Shown: positions 1 to 9,448, counted from the stretch's first letter. The stretch is DNA of 57,269 bases from Acidobacteriota bacterium (GCA_028874215.1 JAPPLF010000050.1:1-57269); one strand, 5' to 3'. Numbers and translations are program-made. Notes: generated by a model from the letters alone, not told the origin.

Positions 1-40
1 ACCGGCGCACTCTACACACCGCTCCCAACCCCGTCAAGCA

Positions 41-691
41 TTAGATATAATTCCCCTCTGAAAACAGAACATTCAGCCCGCCCACGTGATAGAGACCGAA
101 CACCGTTACCACAATGCCCGCTGTCATCAGCAGTGTGTACTGCAGCACGTCCGCCCACACCGCCGCCAGCAGCCCCCCGTAGACCGTGTATATCCCCGAG
201 ACCACCGCCAGCAAAACAATCGCCCAGAGCACGGGCAGCTCCGGGTAGAAGACGCTGACCGCTTTGGCCCCTGCGAAAAGAACCCCACCCAGCATGGCGA
301 ACACGAGCCCGACGATCATGACCACGGCATAAATGTAACGGCAAAAGCTGTTGAAACGACGCTCCAGGAACTCGGGCATCGTCGCCACTTTGCCCCGCAT
401 ATAGAAAGGAAGAAAGACCCAGATCAAAAGCGTAAACGTCGCAACGTTACCCCACTCCCAATTGGCCACAGCCATCCCGTACAGAAACCCCCAGCCCACC
501 ATGCCGATGAAGTGTTCAGTGGAGATGTTCGAGGCGATAAAGGAAGCGCCGACGACATACCAGGGCAGCTTTTTCGAGGCCAGAAAGTAGTCGGATGCTG
601 ACTTGGTCTTACTGCGGGCGGCAATGGTGGTGGCGAATATCACGACGCCGACGAAATAGGAGAAGAAGATCAGCACGTCAACGGTGCTCAT
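41..691 (-). pseudogene. Truncated sodium:solute symporter (SSS family), N-terminal 216 residues
   Basis: The N-terminus of an SGLT-like sodium:solute symporter: about six hydrophobic segments, the SSS motif SNISTEHFIGMVG near residue 55 and EFLERRFN near residue 107. Family members are usually 480-550 residues, but this frame ends at a TAA at 41-43 after 216 residues, and neither of the other two frames obviously resumes the protein in the 40 bases that remain. It is therefore a premature stop or an interrupted gene; the window edge prevents a firm decision. The ATG at 689-691 is preceded by AGGGAGT, a good ribosome binding site, so the start is sound. Downstream of the TAT oxidoreductase on the same strand, it was probably the sugar-uptake partner of the rhamnose-type genes next door (inference). 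Confidence 0.65.
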
Positions 692-822
692 GAGTTACTC
701 CCTTTGATGGAGCGGATGGTCTCCTCGACTCGCCATCGGCTCAGGCGGAAGCTCTCATCAACATGTCCCATGAGCAATCCGGGTGGAATGGTCGGTGATG
801 CTGAAGGTTTGGAGCAGGGGAC

Positions 823-2034
823 TCAGACTGTGTATTGGGGGATCTTGAGCAACTCACCATCTTTGAGCGCGGACTGGTGGGAGACCACCCCCGCCACCGA
901 CATGTTGAGCGCCCAGGCGACGTTCACCAGCGGGGTGCGGTCCTGGAGGATCGCCGTGACGAACTCGTTCATAAGATAGCCATGGGAACCACCGTGGCCG
1001 CCGGGGTCGACGGACGGCGGTAGCGGCGGTTTCGCCAGGTTCAGGCCAGCCACCTTCCGCTCCGGGGAGATGGCTATGCCATCCATCGAACCTTTTTCTC
1101 CGCGGACGCGGCCCATTTCGCCCCCGTTGCCGGGGGTGTCCCAACTTACGGCCATACGGGCCATACCTCCTTCGCTGGTGCGCATCAGGGCGATTTCAGT
1201 GCCGAAGGGGTTCCCGAATGCATTGTTCTCTTTCTGAAGGTGCGGGATGGCACTGGGAATGCCCATGCACGACACTTCCGTAAAGCTTCCTCCGGTCACG
1301 CACGTGTAGTAGGCGTTGGAGTGAGTCGGGTAAAACTGGGGCGGCAGGCCGACACGCCATCCCTTGTAGGAGTCGATGGGCGTGGCCATATAGTGATAGT
1401 ACTCGCCCTCCGAATAGACCATCTTTCCAAACTCGCCCGCATTATAGAGGGCACGCATGGCATAGCACTCGCCGTGAAAGGCCGACGTCTCAAACATCAT
1501 GTACTTGAGTCCGGATCTCTTCACCGCCTCGAAGACACGGTCGGCCTCTTCGAGCGACCCGAACACGGCGGGTACCGCGGTACAGACATGCTTCCCGTGC
1601 TCAAGAGCATCGATGCAGTGTTGTGCATGGCTGGGCGCGTCGGTGGCGACGAAAATCGCTTCCAGGGAATCGTCTTTCACCATCTCCTCAAGGCTCGGGT
1701 AGGTCCTTTCACAGCGGCATGCCTTCGCCAAGCCTTGGCATCGTTCGGGGATCAAGTCGGTGACCGCCGCCACCTCTACGTTGGGATGGTCCTGGAAACC
1801 GAAATGCGCCCCGAACTTGCAGACTCCATAGCCGGCGATGCCGACGCGTATCTTTCGTTCGGACACGGGCCGCCACACCGCATCATTCCGGAGCGTGGTA
1901 TCCGTATCGTCGAACCCTTGAATCGTCTTTTCCTGTGCCGCGTTGGCCTGCAGGCTCAGGCCGCTCACGCCGGCCACGTATGTGGATGCCGCCACGGTTT
2001 TGAGAAAAGTTCTTCGAGATTTGTTGGGTATCAT
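823..2034 (-). CDS. TAT-exported Gfo/Idh/MocA family oxidoreductase
   Basis: A 403-residue NAD(P)-dependent oxidoreductase of the Gfo/Idh/MocA family. A twin-arginine signal (SRRTFLK, residues 6-12, then a hydrophobic stretch to about residue 33) indicates export in folded form. The Rossmann motif GIAGYGVCKFG lies at residues 65-75, followed by the typical second strand (VAAVTDL), the FVATDAPSHAQH segment and EHGKHVCTAVP, which holds the conserved Lys-Pro region of the family. The C-terminal half is the alpha/beta sheet domain that binds substrate. The start ATG at 2032-2034 has AGGAGT upstream. Exported members act on sugars or glycosides with tightly bound cofactor; the substrate cannot be read from sequence. 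It probably shares a transcript with the symporter fragment downstream. Confidence 0.85.
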   Translation of the reverse strand: MIPNKSRRTFLKTVAASTYVAGVSGLSLQANAAQEKTIQGFDDTDTTLRNDAVWRPVSERKIRVGIAGYGVCKFGAHFGFQDHPNVEVAAVTDLIPERCQGLAKACRCERTYPSLEEMVKDDSLEAIFVATDAPSHAQHCIDALEHGKHVCTAVPAVFGSLEEADRVFEAVKRSGLKYMMFETSAFHGECYAMRALYNAGEFGKMVYSEGEYYHYMATPIDSYKGWRVGLPPQFYPTHSNAYYTCVTGGSFTEVSCMGIPSAIPHLQKENNAFGNPFGTEIALMRTSEGGMARMAVSWDTPGNGGEMGRVRGEKGSMDGIAISPERKVAGLNLAKPPLPPSVDPGGHGGSHGYLMNEFVTAILQDRTPLVNVAWALNMSVAGVVSHQSALKDGELLKIPQYTV

Positions 2035-2059
2035 TCTTGACTCCTATCGCTTCGAAGAA

Positions 2060-2145
2060 AAAGGAGGGGCGATTTCCAATCGCCCGGTCTTCGTCGCCAA
2101 GTTTGTCACACTGGAGTTCGGCGGTTAGGAAACCGCCGCTCCTTT
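2060..2145. repeat. GGAG-headed inverted hairpin pair, family A copy 1
   Basis: Two hairpins in opposite orientation. The first has arms GGGCGATT (2067-2074) and AATCGCCC (2078-2085) with loop TCC. The second has arms CGGCGGTT (2119-2126) and AACCGCCG (2131-2138) with loop AGGA. The outer flanks AAAGGAG (2060-2066) and CTCCTTT (2139-2145) are complementary, so the whole 86 bp is an imperfect inverted repeat. The same layout recurs at 10681, 12762 and, decayed, at 47893. It fills part of the 309-bp divergent spacer 2035-2343 between the oxidoreductase and rhaM; nothing else was recognised there. Confidence 0.85.
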
Positions 2146-2343
2146 CCTTTTTTCTGCCGGGCGTCCGCCGGCCCGGGCCGGTGGGGAAGCTTCTGCGATA
2201 GTTATCGGATTGCTCTAACCTACGAAAAAAGTCACCAAGTGCGTTCTCTTCACTGCTTCTGTCTTCATAGCAAGCAGCCTGCTATTCTTCAACACCGTCG
2301 AATGATCTGGGGTGACGGGCGGCGCGGGGTACGAGGTTAAGGG

Positions 2344-2661
2344 ATGATGAGAGTCGCCTACATGTTGAGGATTCGAGAGGGGATGGAGGAAGAGTACGTG
2401 GAGGCCCACCGGAATGTCTGGCCGGACCTGATCCAACACCTGCAGGACGTGGGTTTTCACAACTATTCGATCTTCAAGCGGGGGCTCGACCTCTTTGTCT
2501 ACGTGGAAGTTGAGGATTTCGAGCGATCGCTGGAAGCCTTGGTCACCCACCCACTTTATGAAAAATGGGCCGAAAAAATGGAGCCCATCATGGAAAGGCA
2601 TCCGGCCTGCCGCGAAGGCGAGATGTTTCCCATTCTGACCGAGGTGTTTCACGTCGAGTGA
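2344..2661 (+). CDS. rhaM: L-rhamnose mutarotase
   Basis: A 105-residue protein of the RhaM/RhaU (DUF718) family, which interconverts the alpha and beta anomers of L-rhamnose in the cytoplasm. Length and layout match the E. coli enzyme: Y18 and H22 fall at the same positions as the catalytic tyrosine and histidine, and the HRNVWP, HNYSIF and LFVYVEVED segments are typical. W75 in EKWAEKM lies in the aromatic region of the pocket. The ATG at 2344 keeps this register. The stop is 37 bases before the next ATG (2699), so the two genes are probably cotranscribed. It is the best evidence that this patch handles L-rhamnose or a related deoxysugar. Confidence 0.9.
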   Translation: MMRVAYMLRIREGMEEEYVEAHRNVWPDLIQHLQDVGFHNYSIFKRGLDLFVYVEVEDFERSLEALVTHPLYEKWAEKMEPIMERHPACREGEMFPILTEVFHVE

Positions 2662-2698
2662 TGGTCGATTGCATGGGTTCTATAGTGAAAGCGCCGAT

Positions 2699-3526
2699 AT
2701 GAGAATTGGCGGCTGCACATTTGCTTTTGGTCCCCGCAGTCTGGAAGAGGCCGCTTCCGTACTTGCCGACTTTGGATTCCAGACCATCGATTTGGGCGTC
2801 TGCAGCAACGAGAATGCCCAAGTCGATCCCCTCGTGGCTGCCGGCGACCCGGATGGCTCTGCCGATCAGGTATTGCGCGCATTGGAACCGTGGGGATTTG
2901 AACTGAACGAATGCTTCGTCCTGGACTTTGGAGATACGGTCAATCATCCCGACCCCGAGATCCGGGCCAGGACACGGCGTCTTTTCCCGGGCCTGGTCCG
3001 GTTTGCCAGCAAAGTCGGGTGTAGAAGCATCATGTTGATTCCGGGAGTAGTACACGCTGAACTGGGCCGGCAGCAGTCCTTCCAGTTGTCTGCGAAGGAG
3101 TTGAGGGCATTGGTGGGAATCGCCAATGACGCCGGGCTGGATCTCAATATCGAAGCTTGCGAGCCGTCGGTGGTTGAAGATCCTCAGGACGCTCTCCGGA
3201 TCTGCCGGGAAGTGCCTGGGCTCGGGCTCACTCTGGACTATTCGCACTTTGTCGACCCCGGGCATTCCCAAGCCGAAGTCGAGCCGTTGCATGCCTACGC
3301 CAGAAACTTCCACATTCGCCAGGCAGCTCCGGGCAAACGGGTCGAGACGGTCGAAGAGGGGACGATCGACTTCGGGAGGATATTCGAATTGCTGAAGTCT
3401 TCCGCCTACAACGGAGTCGTCGCGGTCGAATACGTCGATTGCGATGAAACGACGGCATGCGGCGTAGACGTCATGGCCGAGACCCCCAAGATGAAACGGG
3501 AGGTCGAGAGACTTCTTCAAATGTAG
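2699..3526 (+). CDS. Sugar phosphate isomerase/epimerase-like TIM-barrel protein
   Basis: A 275-residue protein of the xylose-isomerase-like TIM-barrel superfamily (AP_endonuc_2 fold), whose members isomerise or epimerise free or phosphorylated sugars and inositols using a divalent metal. Barrel strands can be followed: GFQTIDLGVCSNE, RSIMLIPGV, DLNIEACEPS (metal-ligand Glu), LTLDYSHF (Asp and His ligands), NFHIRQAAPG and GVVAVEYVD. I chose the ATG at 2699 because MRIGGCTFAFG is a typical family start; an in-frame ATG at 2669 would add ten residues. It lies behind rhaM in the same direction, so a role in rhamnose or related sugar catabolism is likely but not proven. Confidence 0.75.
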   Translation: MRIGGCTFAFGPRSLEEAASVLADFGFQTIDLGVCSNENAQVDPLVAAGDPDGSADQVLRALEPWGFELNECFVLDFGDTVNHPDPEIRARTRRLFPGLVRFASKVGCRSIMLIPGVVHAELGRQQSFQLSAKELRALVGIANDAGLDLNIEACEPSVVEDPQDALRICREVPGLGLTLDYSHFVDPGHSQAEVEPLHAYARNFHIRQAAPGKRVETVEEGTIDFGRIFELLKSSAYNGVVAVEYVDCDETTACGVDVMAETPKMKREVERLLQM

Positions 3527-3560
3527 GGCGGGGCAATGCCCGGCCCCGAAGCGGGATTAG

Positions 3561-5057
3561 TCACGCCGCTTGTCGAAGTATGATCAGGGAGCGCGGCGGC
3601 AGTACGAACCTCTTCCCGGGCGGCGCCGAATCGTCGGCAACGGAAAAATAGGAATCGGCCGTTTCAACTTGCGCCGATGTTCTCGCGTAGTTCGCCAGCA
3701 CCAGGTGGGTTTCGAGATTCACGAACACGGACGCCACAAAGTCACCGGCCGGCCGCTTGGCCAGCAATGGGCTGTTTTCGATCTCCAGGTAGGCGTATGT
3801 GCCCGGTTCGACCAGAGGGTAATACCACTTGAGCCACTGCGCGTGGGAAGTTCGGATGCTGGGTCTGCCGGGAAAGGCGTCCCAGGGACCGTAACTGTAG
3901 GGTCCGTCGGGGTTTGCCTGGTGGAAGCGCCATCTCTCCCGCCAATTGTCAAGCAGGCGGTGCGGCTGGTAGTCAACGCCCGGAATGACGGACCTCTCGC
4001 CCGTGAAGGGCCGGCCCGCCAGAAGCCCTGGAAACTGCATAAATGGAACGGTGTGCAGGAACATCTCCTCGTCGCTTTCCAGTTTTCCATCGCGCCAGTC
4101 GAAAATAGGGACCAGATATGGATCATGCCTCTTGGTTTCCTCCCGCAGCCGGTCCGCATTCGATAGGCCCTCTCCCACCCACAGATAGTCCCAGAGTTGT
4201 TCCGACGTACTCGGGTGCTGGGAATCATGCAGATGAATCTTGTAGATGCCGCCTCGCCGTTTGACCTCGTAGTAGATCAGGGAGAGCATGTCGCCCAAGG
4301 CTCCGTCAACTTCCGGGCTTTCCTCGAAGGCCAGCACCTCATCGCTTGTGGCGAGTTCCGGGTCGCGGTGCAAACGCCTGGAACCGGCGTCGTTGTAAAG
4401 GCCATCGATCTCATACTCGTCCATGAGCCCCAGAGTCCGCGGGAGAACGTAGGCCCGCCAGCCGGCGCTGGCCGCGGAGCAATGCACCAACTGCCAGTGA
4501 GCCGCCTTGGTCGAGAATCCGGGCCGAGCCCACTCAGGATTGTATTCAGGGTCCGTGATCTGGAAGTGGCCCGTCGAAGTGTAGAGGAGGATTTTCATGC
4601 CCCTCTGGTGGACCATGTCGATGAATCTCCTGAGGCCGGCCGGATTGACGGACGTATATTTGTCACCGCCGAAAAGCCGGAGCAAATCGTTCCAATCCTC
4701 CATGACCTGGACGAGTCGAATGCCGTTGTTCCAAAGCTCGTCCAATTGGCGCTCGTCATACTCGTCCGGATCCCAGGGTTTTCGGCAGGGGTATTCGCCC
4801 AGGTTGTAGACTGCCTGACCCGGAATGTAGTCGGTGATGAGGTGCCTTCGAGCGTATTTCGGGATGGCTGCCTCGCAGCGGGCGATGTTTTTCAGTCGCC
4901 GCCGATGATCCTCAGCGGTGTAGGAACTCAGAACCGGCGGAGATTCGACTTTCCGGCCTCTCGCGGTTTTGGGACTCCCAAGGGAGATCCGCCCGCTTGT
5001 GGCAGCGCCCGCCAGTCCCGACCCGACCCCGAGTTCGATGAATTTACGTCTCAGCAT
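3561..5057 (-). CDS. Secreted glycoside-hydrolase-like TIM-barrel protein
   Basis: A 498-residue protein with a TAT-like signal (RRKFIELGVGSGLAG, residues 3-17). The body has the rhythm of a clan-D/alpha-amylase-like barrel: GIRLVQVMEDWND, RGMKILLYTSTG, EIDGLYNDAG (an Asp on a likely strand 4), YKIHLHD and LWVGEGL (a possible acid/base Glu). The C-terminal 120 residues look like a beta-sandwich. I do not recognise a named glycoside hydrolase family, so activity and catalytic residues are inference. It is convergent with the isomerase gene (35 bp between stops) and could release the sugar that the neighbouring genes consume. The start ATG follows directly on a plausible exported N-terminus; no better alternative was seen. 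Confidence 0.55.
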   Translation of the reverse strand: MLRRKFIELGVGSGLAGAATSGRISLGSPKTARGRKVESPPVLSSYTAEDHRRRLKNIARCEAAIPKYARRHLITDYIPGQAVYNLGEYPCRKPWDPDEYDERQLDELWNNGIRLVQVMEDWNDLLRLFGGDKYTSVNPAGLRRFIDMVHQRGMKILLYTSTGHFQITDPEYNPEWARPGFSTKAAHWQLVHCSAASAGWRAYVLPRTLGLMDEYEIDGLYNDAGSRRLHRDPELATSDEVLAFEESPEVDGALGDMLSLIYYEVKRRGGIYKIHLHDSQHPSTSEQLWDYLWVGEGLSNADRLREETKRHDPYLVPIFDWRDGKLESDEEMFLHTVPFMQFPGLLAGRPFTGERSVIPGVDYQPHRLLDNWRERWRFHQANPDGPYSYGPWDAFPGRPSIRTSHAQWLKWYYPLVEPGTYAYLEIENSPLLAKRPAGDFVASVFVNLETHLVLANYARTSAQVETADSYFSVADDSAPPGKRFVLPPRSLIILRQAA

Positions 5058-5242
5058 TTTCGTGGCTCCTCATGAATAGAACTCCGTAAGACTGTTTCCA
5101 GTCCGGGATGCAGCCTTGTGGATGAAGGGTCTGCGGCCAATTATAGTCCCGGTAGTCCGGTACGATCATGCAGCAGGTAGTCAAGTGAGCGGCCGGGGGG
5201 TGGGCCGCAAGTCAGAGCCCACTTCCATGATGCCCGTGCGGC

Positions 5243-5272
5243 TTGACATAACCTCTGTATCGACTGTACTTT
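5243..5272 (+). promoter_or_regulatory. Candidate sigma-70 promoter for the PSD1/DUF1501 genes
   Basis: A perfect -35 box TTGACA at 5243-5248 is followed after 18 bases by TACTTT at 5267-5272, a weak -10 match (3 of 6). It sits about 50 bases upstream of the TTG start at 5323. The rest of the 265-bp spacer 5058-5322 shows nothing recognisable. Confidence 0.35.
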
Positions 5273-5322
5273 AGGCGAAATCACCGTACCGTGGCAGACA
5301 ATACTCCAGAGAGTGAATTGAG

Positions 5323-7875
5323 TTGATCCTTTTCAGGGTGCTCGCAGCAAACCTGGCCTTTCTGATGGGGCTTGGCGTCCTCTTGGGCGCGTCACCTCCC
5401 GGTCACGAACCTCCCGCAGCAGTTCGGGAAATCCTGGAGTCCAAGTGTCTTTCCTGCCATGACGAATCGACCAGAATGAGCGGCTTCTCCATCGAGAGCC
5501 TGGAGTCGATTCTGCAGGGAGGCGCCCGGCATGGAGCCGCCGTCGAACCGGGCCGGCCCGAGGACAGCCCGCTCGTCCACCTCCTGCGGGGCCGACTGAC
5601 ACCGCGGATGCCCTTCGACTCGTCGGTGTCGCTGCCCGAGAGTGACATTGCGGCGATTGAAGCCTGGATCCGGGAACTGAAGCCGGACAGTGAAGCCGGT
5701 CACGGGCGCGACTTCTGGGCCTTCAAGAAGCCCGTCCGACCCACGATCCCGGCCGTCCAGGCGAGAGACTGGGCGAGGAACGAGATCGACCACTTCATTC
5801 TCAAGAGGCTCGAGAACAAGGAGTTGTCTCCCTCACCCGAGGCCCAACGCAGTGTTCTCATTCGCCGACTCTATTTCAACCTGATCGGACTGCCGCCTCC
5901 GTACGAAGAGGTCGAAAAGTTTGTCGCTGATCCCTCTCCCACCGCCTACGAGGATCTGGTCGACCGTCTGCTGGCCGATCCGCGCTACGGTGAACGCTGG
6001 GCCCGTCACTGGCTGGACCTGGCTCGCTATGCGGACACCAACGGCTACGAAGGGGATCGGGATTTTCCGCATGCCTGGCGTTACCGGGACTACGTGATCG
6101 ACGCTTTCAACCATGACAAACCTTACGACCGGTTCGTCAAGGAACAGATCGCGGGCGACGAGTTCTTCAAAGTCACTTCCGCGGCGGGTTATCCGCCGCC
6201 GGCAGAACCGGAGCAGGCGGTCGCACTCACCTTTCTTCGACTGGCCCCTTTTACGGAGCCGCGCGGAGAGGAATCCCGCGACCTGTTGCTGAGCGAAATG
6301 GCGACCACCGTCAGCACCGTCTTCCTGGGTCTGACCATGGGTTGCGCCAAATGTCACGACCACAAGTACGACCCGATCCCGGCCCGGGACTTCTACCGGA
6401 TGAAGGCCTTCTTCGCGGCGGTCAGGATTCCGAGGGCCAAGATCGAGGTCGGCGGACCGCTTCCCGCCGAGTTTTACCGCCCCGGAGACAAGGCGCGATT
6501 CGACGCGCGCCGGGCTCAGCACGAAAACCGGCTGAAGGATTTGAAGGCGCAATCGGAAAGCTTCAATCAGCCCCTTTTGGAACGGCTGAAAGCCGTCAAG
6601 CTCCGTGAATCTTCGAAACTGGAAGACCAGCCGGGCCGTGAGCCCGTCGTGACGCTCCGCGATCTGAAGAAAGCCATCAACAACGAAGCGGACAATACGG
6701 TTGGGTTTGAGAAGCAGGAGGAGTTGTTCTCGCCGGCGGAGAAGGAAAAGTTCAATCGGTACACCTCCGATATCCTGGCTCTCGAAAGGGCTGTCGAGCG
6801 GCTTGAGCCGATGGCCATGTCCCTGACCAACTTCGACGGCCCCCCGTACGCACCCAGCGTTCCCACCATCTACGTCCTCAACCGGGGACAGCATGACCAA
6901 CCGGGAGAACCGGTCGAGCCGGGATTTCCCAGTGCCGTCACGGGTCACTCCGAACCCGCAACCATTGAAATCGATCGTTACAAGAAACATCCGAGCCGGG
7001 GCCGCCGCATGGCTCTGGCGAGCTGGATCGCCAGTTCGGAGAATCCGCTGACGGCGCGCGTCATGGTCAACCGTCTCTGGCAGTTCAACTTCGGCCGCGG
7101 CATAGTGGAAACGGCAAGCAACTTTGGGATGAACGGCAGGCTTCCGACTCATCCCGAGTTGCTGGATTGGCTGGCCCTTCGTTTCGTCGAGGAAAAATGG
7201 AGCATCAAGGCCATCCAAAGGTTGATCCTGACTTCGAGCACCTTCCGTCAGTCATCCTTGCGGGGTAACCTGATGGCTGAAGAAATCGACCCCGAAAACA
7301 GGTTGCTATGGCGTTTTGACCGGCGCCGACTGGAAGCCGAAGTCCTTCGAGACACGATATTGGAGGTGAGCGGACACCTGAATGGAGAAAGAGGCGGCCC
7401 GCCGGTCTTTCCGCCGCTGCCGGACGGGTTGGCCCAGCAGCTTTCGGCCGAAACCCGCGGGGCGGCCCGCTGGGACACATCCCACGGGGCTGATGCATGG
7501 AAACGGAGCGTTTACGTTTACCAGCGACGCTCACAGCCGCTGCCTTTCCTGGAAGTTTTCGACTCGCCTCCCCTGACGCTTCCGTGCGAACGCCGGGAAA
7601 CGTCGGTCACCCCGTTGCAGGCTCTGACCATGTACGATAGTGGTTTCGTGAATACGGAAGCCGAAGCCATCGCCGAACGAATTGCCAGAGAGAGCAGCGC
7701 TGAAAACGGCGGACATGTCCGGAGAGCGTTCCAACTGGCGTTCGGACGCAATCCGGACCCGGATGAACTCAACGAGGCTCAAAGATTCGTCAGCACCCGG
7801 GAATCCGGCCGGGAGGCCTTGGTGGCCCTGTGCCGGGTTCTCTTGAACAGTAACGAGTTACTCTATGTCGACTAG
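5323..7875 (+). CDS. PSD1 and planctomycete cytochrome C domain protein (DUF1549/DUF1553)
   Basis: An 850-residue exported protein. After a hydrophobic N-terminus (residues 1-22) comes a PSCyt1 cytochrome-c-like domain with the haem motif CLSCH (residues 42-46). A DUF1549 (PSCyt2) domain spans about 150-370, with the YFNLIGLPP and YADTNGYEGD segments and a second haem-type motif CAKCH near residue 341. A DUF1553 (PSD1) domain runs from about 555 to the end. The family is known from Planctomycetes, Verrucomicrobia and Acidobacteria and almost always pairs with DUF1501, as here; the biochemical role is unknown, but extracytoplasmic electron transfer is plausible. The frame opens with TTG at 5323 preceded by GAGAG; a GTG at 5338 is the alternative. 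The DUF1501 gene starts 9 bases after the stop. Confidence 0.88.
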   Translation: MILFRVLAANLAFLMGLGVLLGASPPGHEPPAAVREILESKCLSCHDESTRMSGFSIESLESILQGGARHGAAVEPGRPEDSPLVHLLRGRLTPRMPFDSSVSLPESDIAAIEAWIRELKPDSEAGHGRDFWAFKKPVRPTIPAVQARDWARNEIDHFILKRLENKELSPSPEAQRSVLIRRLYFNLIGLPPPYEEVEKFVADPSPTAYEDLVDRLLADPRYGERWARHWLDLARYADTNGYEGDRDFPHAWRYRDYVIDAFNHDKPYDRFVKEQIAGDEFFKVTSAAGYPPPAEPEQAVALTFLRLAPFTEPRGEESRDLLLSEMATTVSTVFLGLTMGCAKCHDHKYDPIPARDFYRMKAFFAAVRIPRAKIEVGGPLPAEFYRPGDKARFDARRAQHENRLKDLKAQSESFNQPLLERLKAVKLRESSKLEDQPGREPVVTLRDLKKAINNEADNTVGFEKQEELFSPAEKEKFNRYTSDILALERAVERLEPMAMSLTNFDGPPYAPSVPTIYVLNRGQHDQPGEPVEPGFPSAVTGHSEPATIEIDRYKKHPSRGRRMALASWIASSENPLTARVMVNRLWQFNFGRGIVETASNFGMNGRLPTHPELLDWLALRFVEEKWSIKAIQRLILTSSTFRQSSLRGNLMAEEIDPENRLLWRFDRRRLEAEVLRDTILEVSGHLNGERGGPPVFPPLPDGLAQQLSAETRGAARWDTSHGADAWKRSVYVYQRRSQPLPFLEVFDSPPLTLPCERRETSVTPLQALTMYDSGFVNTEAEAIAERIARESSAENGGHVRRAFQLAFGRNPDPDELNEAQRFVSTRESGREALVALCRVLLNSNELLYVD

Positions 7876-7884
7876 GAGTACGTC

Positions 7885-9387
7885 GTGAAGAAAAGAGCAG
7901 AAGTTCCGCAGTTTTCCGCGAATCAATGGAGTGGCCAGTGTTCCGGTTTCGGTCCCAATGCCCACTCTCGCCGGGAATTCCTGTCCCGTTCCTACAACGG
8001 GATCGGAGCCCTCGCCCTGGCCGGGATTCTCGCCGAGCGGTTGGGTGCGTCACCGACGCTGCAAAGTCCGCTCGCCGCCCGTGCACCGCACTTTCCCCGC
8101 AAGGCAAAGCACTGCATTTTCCTCTTCATGTCCGGAGGCGTGAGCCAGATGGACACCTTCGACTACAAGCCGGCACTGAAGGAATACGCGGGACGGCGGG
8201 TTCCCAAAATGACCGGCTTCAGCGGTGAAATCGACGGATTTCTGAATACGCCCCACCAGGTCATTCCCAGCCCCTGGGAATTCAAGAGGGCCGGTAAGTC
8301 GGGACACCATATTTCCACCCTGTTTCCGCACCTCAGCGAATGTGTCGACGACCTGGCATTCATTTTCGGCATCGAGGTGGATAACAACAATCACGGACCG
8401 GCCACGCTCCATGTGAACACCGGCTCGCAGTTTCCGGGCGACCCTTCAGTCGGCGCCTGGATCACCTACGGGTTGGGGAGCTCCAATCAGAATCTTCCCG
8501 GCTACGTCGTCATTCAGGACCCGAGGGGAGCTCCCATCAACGGCGCGGCCGTGCGCGGAAGCGGATACTTGCCCGCTTCATATCAAGGGACCCTCTTTCG
8601 CTCCGTCGGCACACCCATTCTCGACCTGAAACCGCCGGTAAGGATCAGTCGAAGACAGCAGCGTGAAGAGTTCGACCTGTTGACGTGGCTCAACCGCCGG
8701 CATCAGGCCGGCCGGCCGGCCGCCGCGGAGCTGGAGGCCCGCATCAACGCCTATGAACTGGCTTTCCGCATGCAGGCCGAAGCCCCGGAAGTTGTGGATC
8801 TGTCCAAGGAATCGGAAGTAACCAAGAAGATGTACGGCCTTGACAATCCGCTTACGGAGGCATTCGGACGTCAATGCCTGCTGGCCAAGCGCCTGGTGCA
8901 AAAGGGAGTCCGCTACAGTCTCGTGGTTCACGGAGTCGAGAACGGCAAGAGCAGTTGGGACGACCACGGCAATATCAAGGGCCGGCTTCCACGGCACTGT
9001 ATCGAGGTGGATCAACCCGTCGCCGCGCTGCTCAAGGACCTGAAGAGGGAGGGACTGCTGGAAGAGACGCTTGTCGTCTGGGCGTCTGAAATGGGGCGCA
9101 CCTCTTTCATCAACGATCTGTACGGCGACAAGCCCGGCCGGGACCATAATCAGTATGGACTGTGCATGTGGCTGGCCGGCGGAGACGTCAAGGGCGGTTC
9201 ACGAGTCGGCGAGACGGATGATTTCGGCATCGGCCAAATCGGCCAACCCATTCACATGCGCGACGTCCACGCGACCATCTTGAATCTCCTCGGTCTTCAT
9301 GACGAACGGCTGACCTACCTCCATGACGGCCGCTTCAGAAGGCTCACCGATATCGGTGGAAAGGTTCTCGACACAATCATCGCCTAG
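7885..9387 (+). CDS. DUF1501 family exported protein
   Basis: A 500-residue DUF1501 protein (alkaline-phosphatase/sulfatase-like fold) with a twin-arginine signal SRREFLSRS near residues 28-36. Family landmarks visible are CIFLFMSGGVSQMDTFDYK, the NNNHGPATLH segment, SWDDHGNI and VWASEMGRTSF, and GRDHNQYG near the C-terminus; the His and Asp residues in these match the metal-site pattern of the sulfatase-like fold. It starts at GTG 7885 with AGGAG at 7874-7878, six bases upstream, and is translationally close to the PSD1 gene. The pair is a conserved two-gene unit in these phyla, with the cytochrome partner exported through Sec or TAT. No enzymatic activity has been established for the family. 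Confidence 0.88.
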   Translation: MKKRAEVPQFSANQWSGQCSGFGPNAHSRREFLSRSYNGIGALALAGILAERLGASPTLQSPLAARAPHFPRKAKHCIFLFMSGGVSQMDTFDYKPALKEYAGRRVPKMTGFSGEIDGFLNTPHQVIPSPWEFKRAGKSGHHISTLFPHLSECVDDLAFIFGIEVDNNNHGPATLHVNTGSQFPGDPSVGAWITYGLGSSNQNLPGYVVIQDPRGAPINGAAVRGSGYLPASYQGTLFRSVGTPILDLKPPVRISRRQQREEFDLLTWLNRRHQAGRPAAAELEARINAYELAFRMQAEAPEVVDLSKESEVTKKMYGLDNPLTEAFGRQCLLAKRLVQKGVRYSLVVHGVENGKSSWDDHGNIKGRLPRHCIEVDQPVAALLKDLKREGLLEETLVVWASEMGRTSFINDLYGDKPGRDHNQYGLCMWLAGGDVKGGSRVGETDDFGIGQIGQPIHMRDVHATILNLLGLHDERLTYLHDGRFRRLTDIGGKVLDTIIA

Positions 9388-9448
9388 AAAGCGATTTGCA
9401 TCTTTCCTTCCCGCGAGTCTGGCGGGCTGACCCGGCGCTCCGTCCGCG

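Noticed and set aside
12..344. Open frame on the minus strand overlapping the symporter as a separate gene
   Set aside because: It is an out-of-frame shadow with Arg/Gly-rich, non-protein-like composition.
3527..3560. Strong terminator between the convergent isomerase and hydrolase genes
   Set aside because: A GGGC-AAT-GCCC hairpin exists but the stem is only four pairs and no T-run follows.
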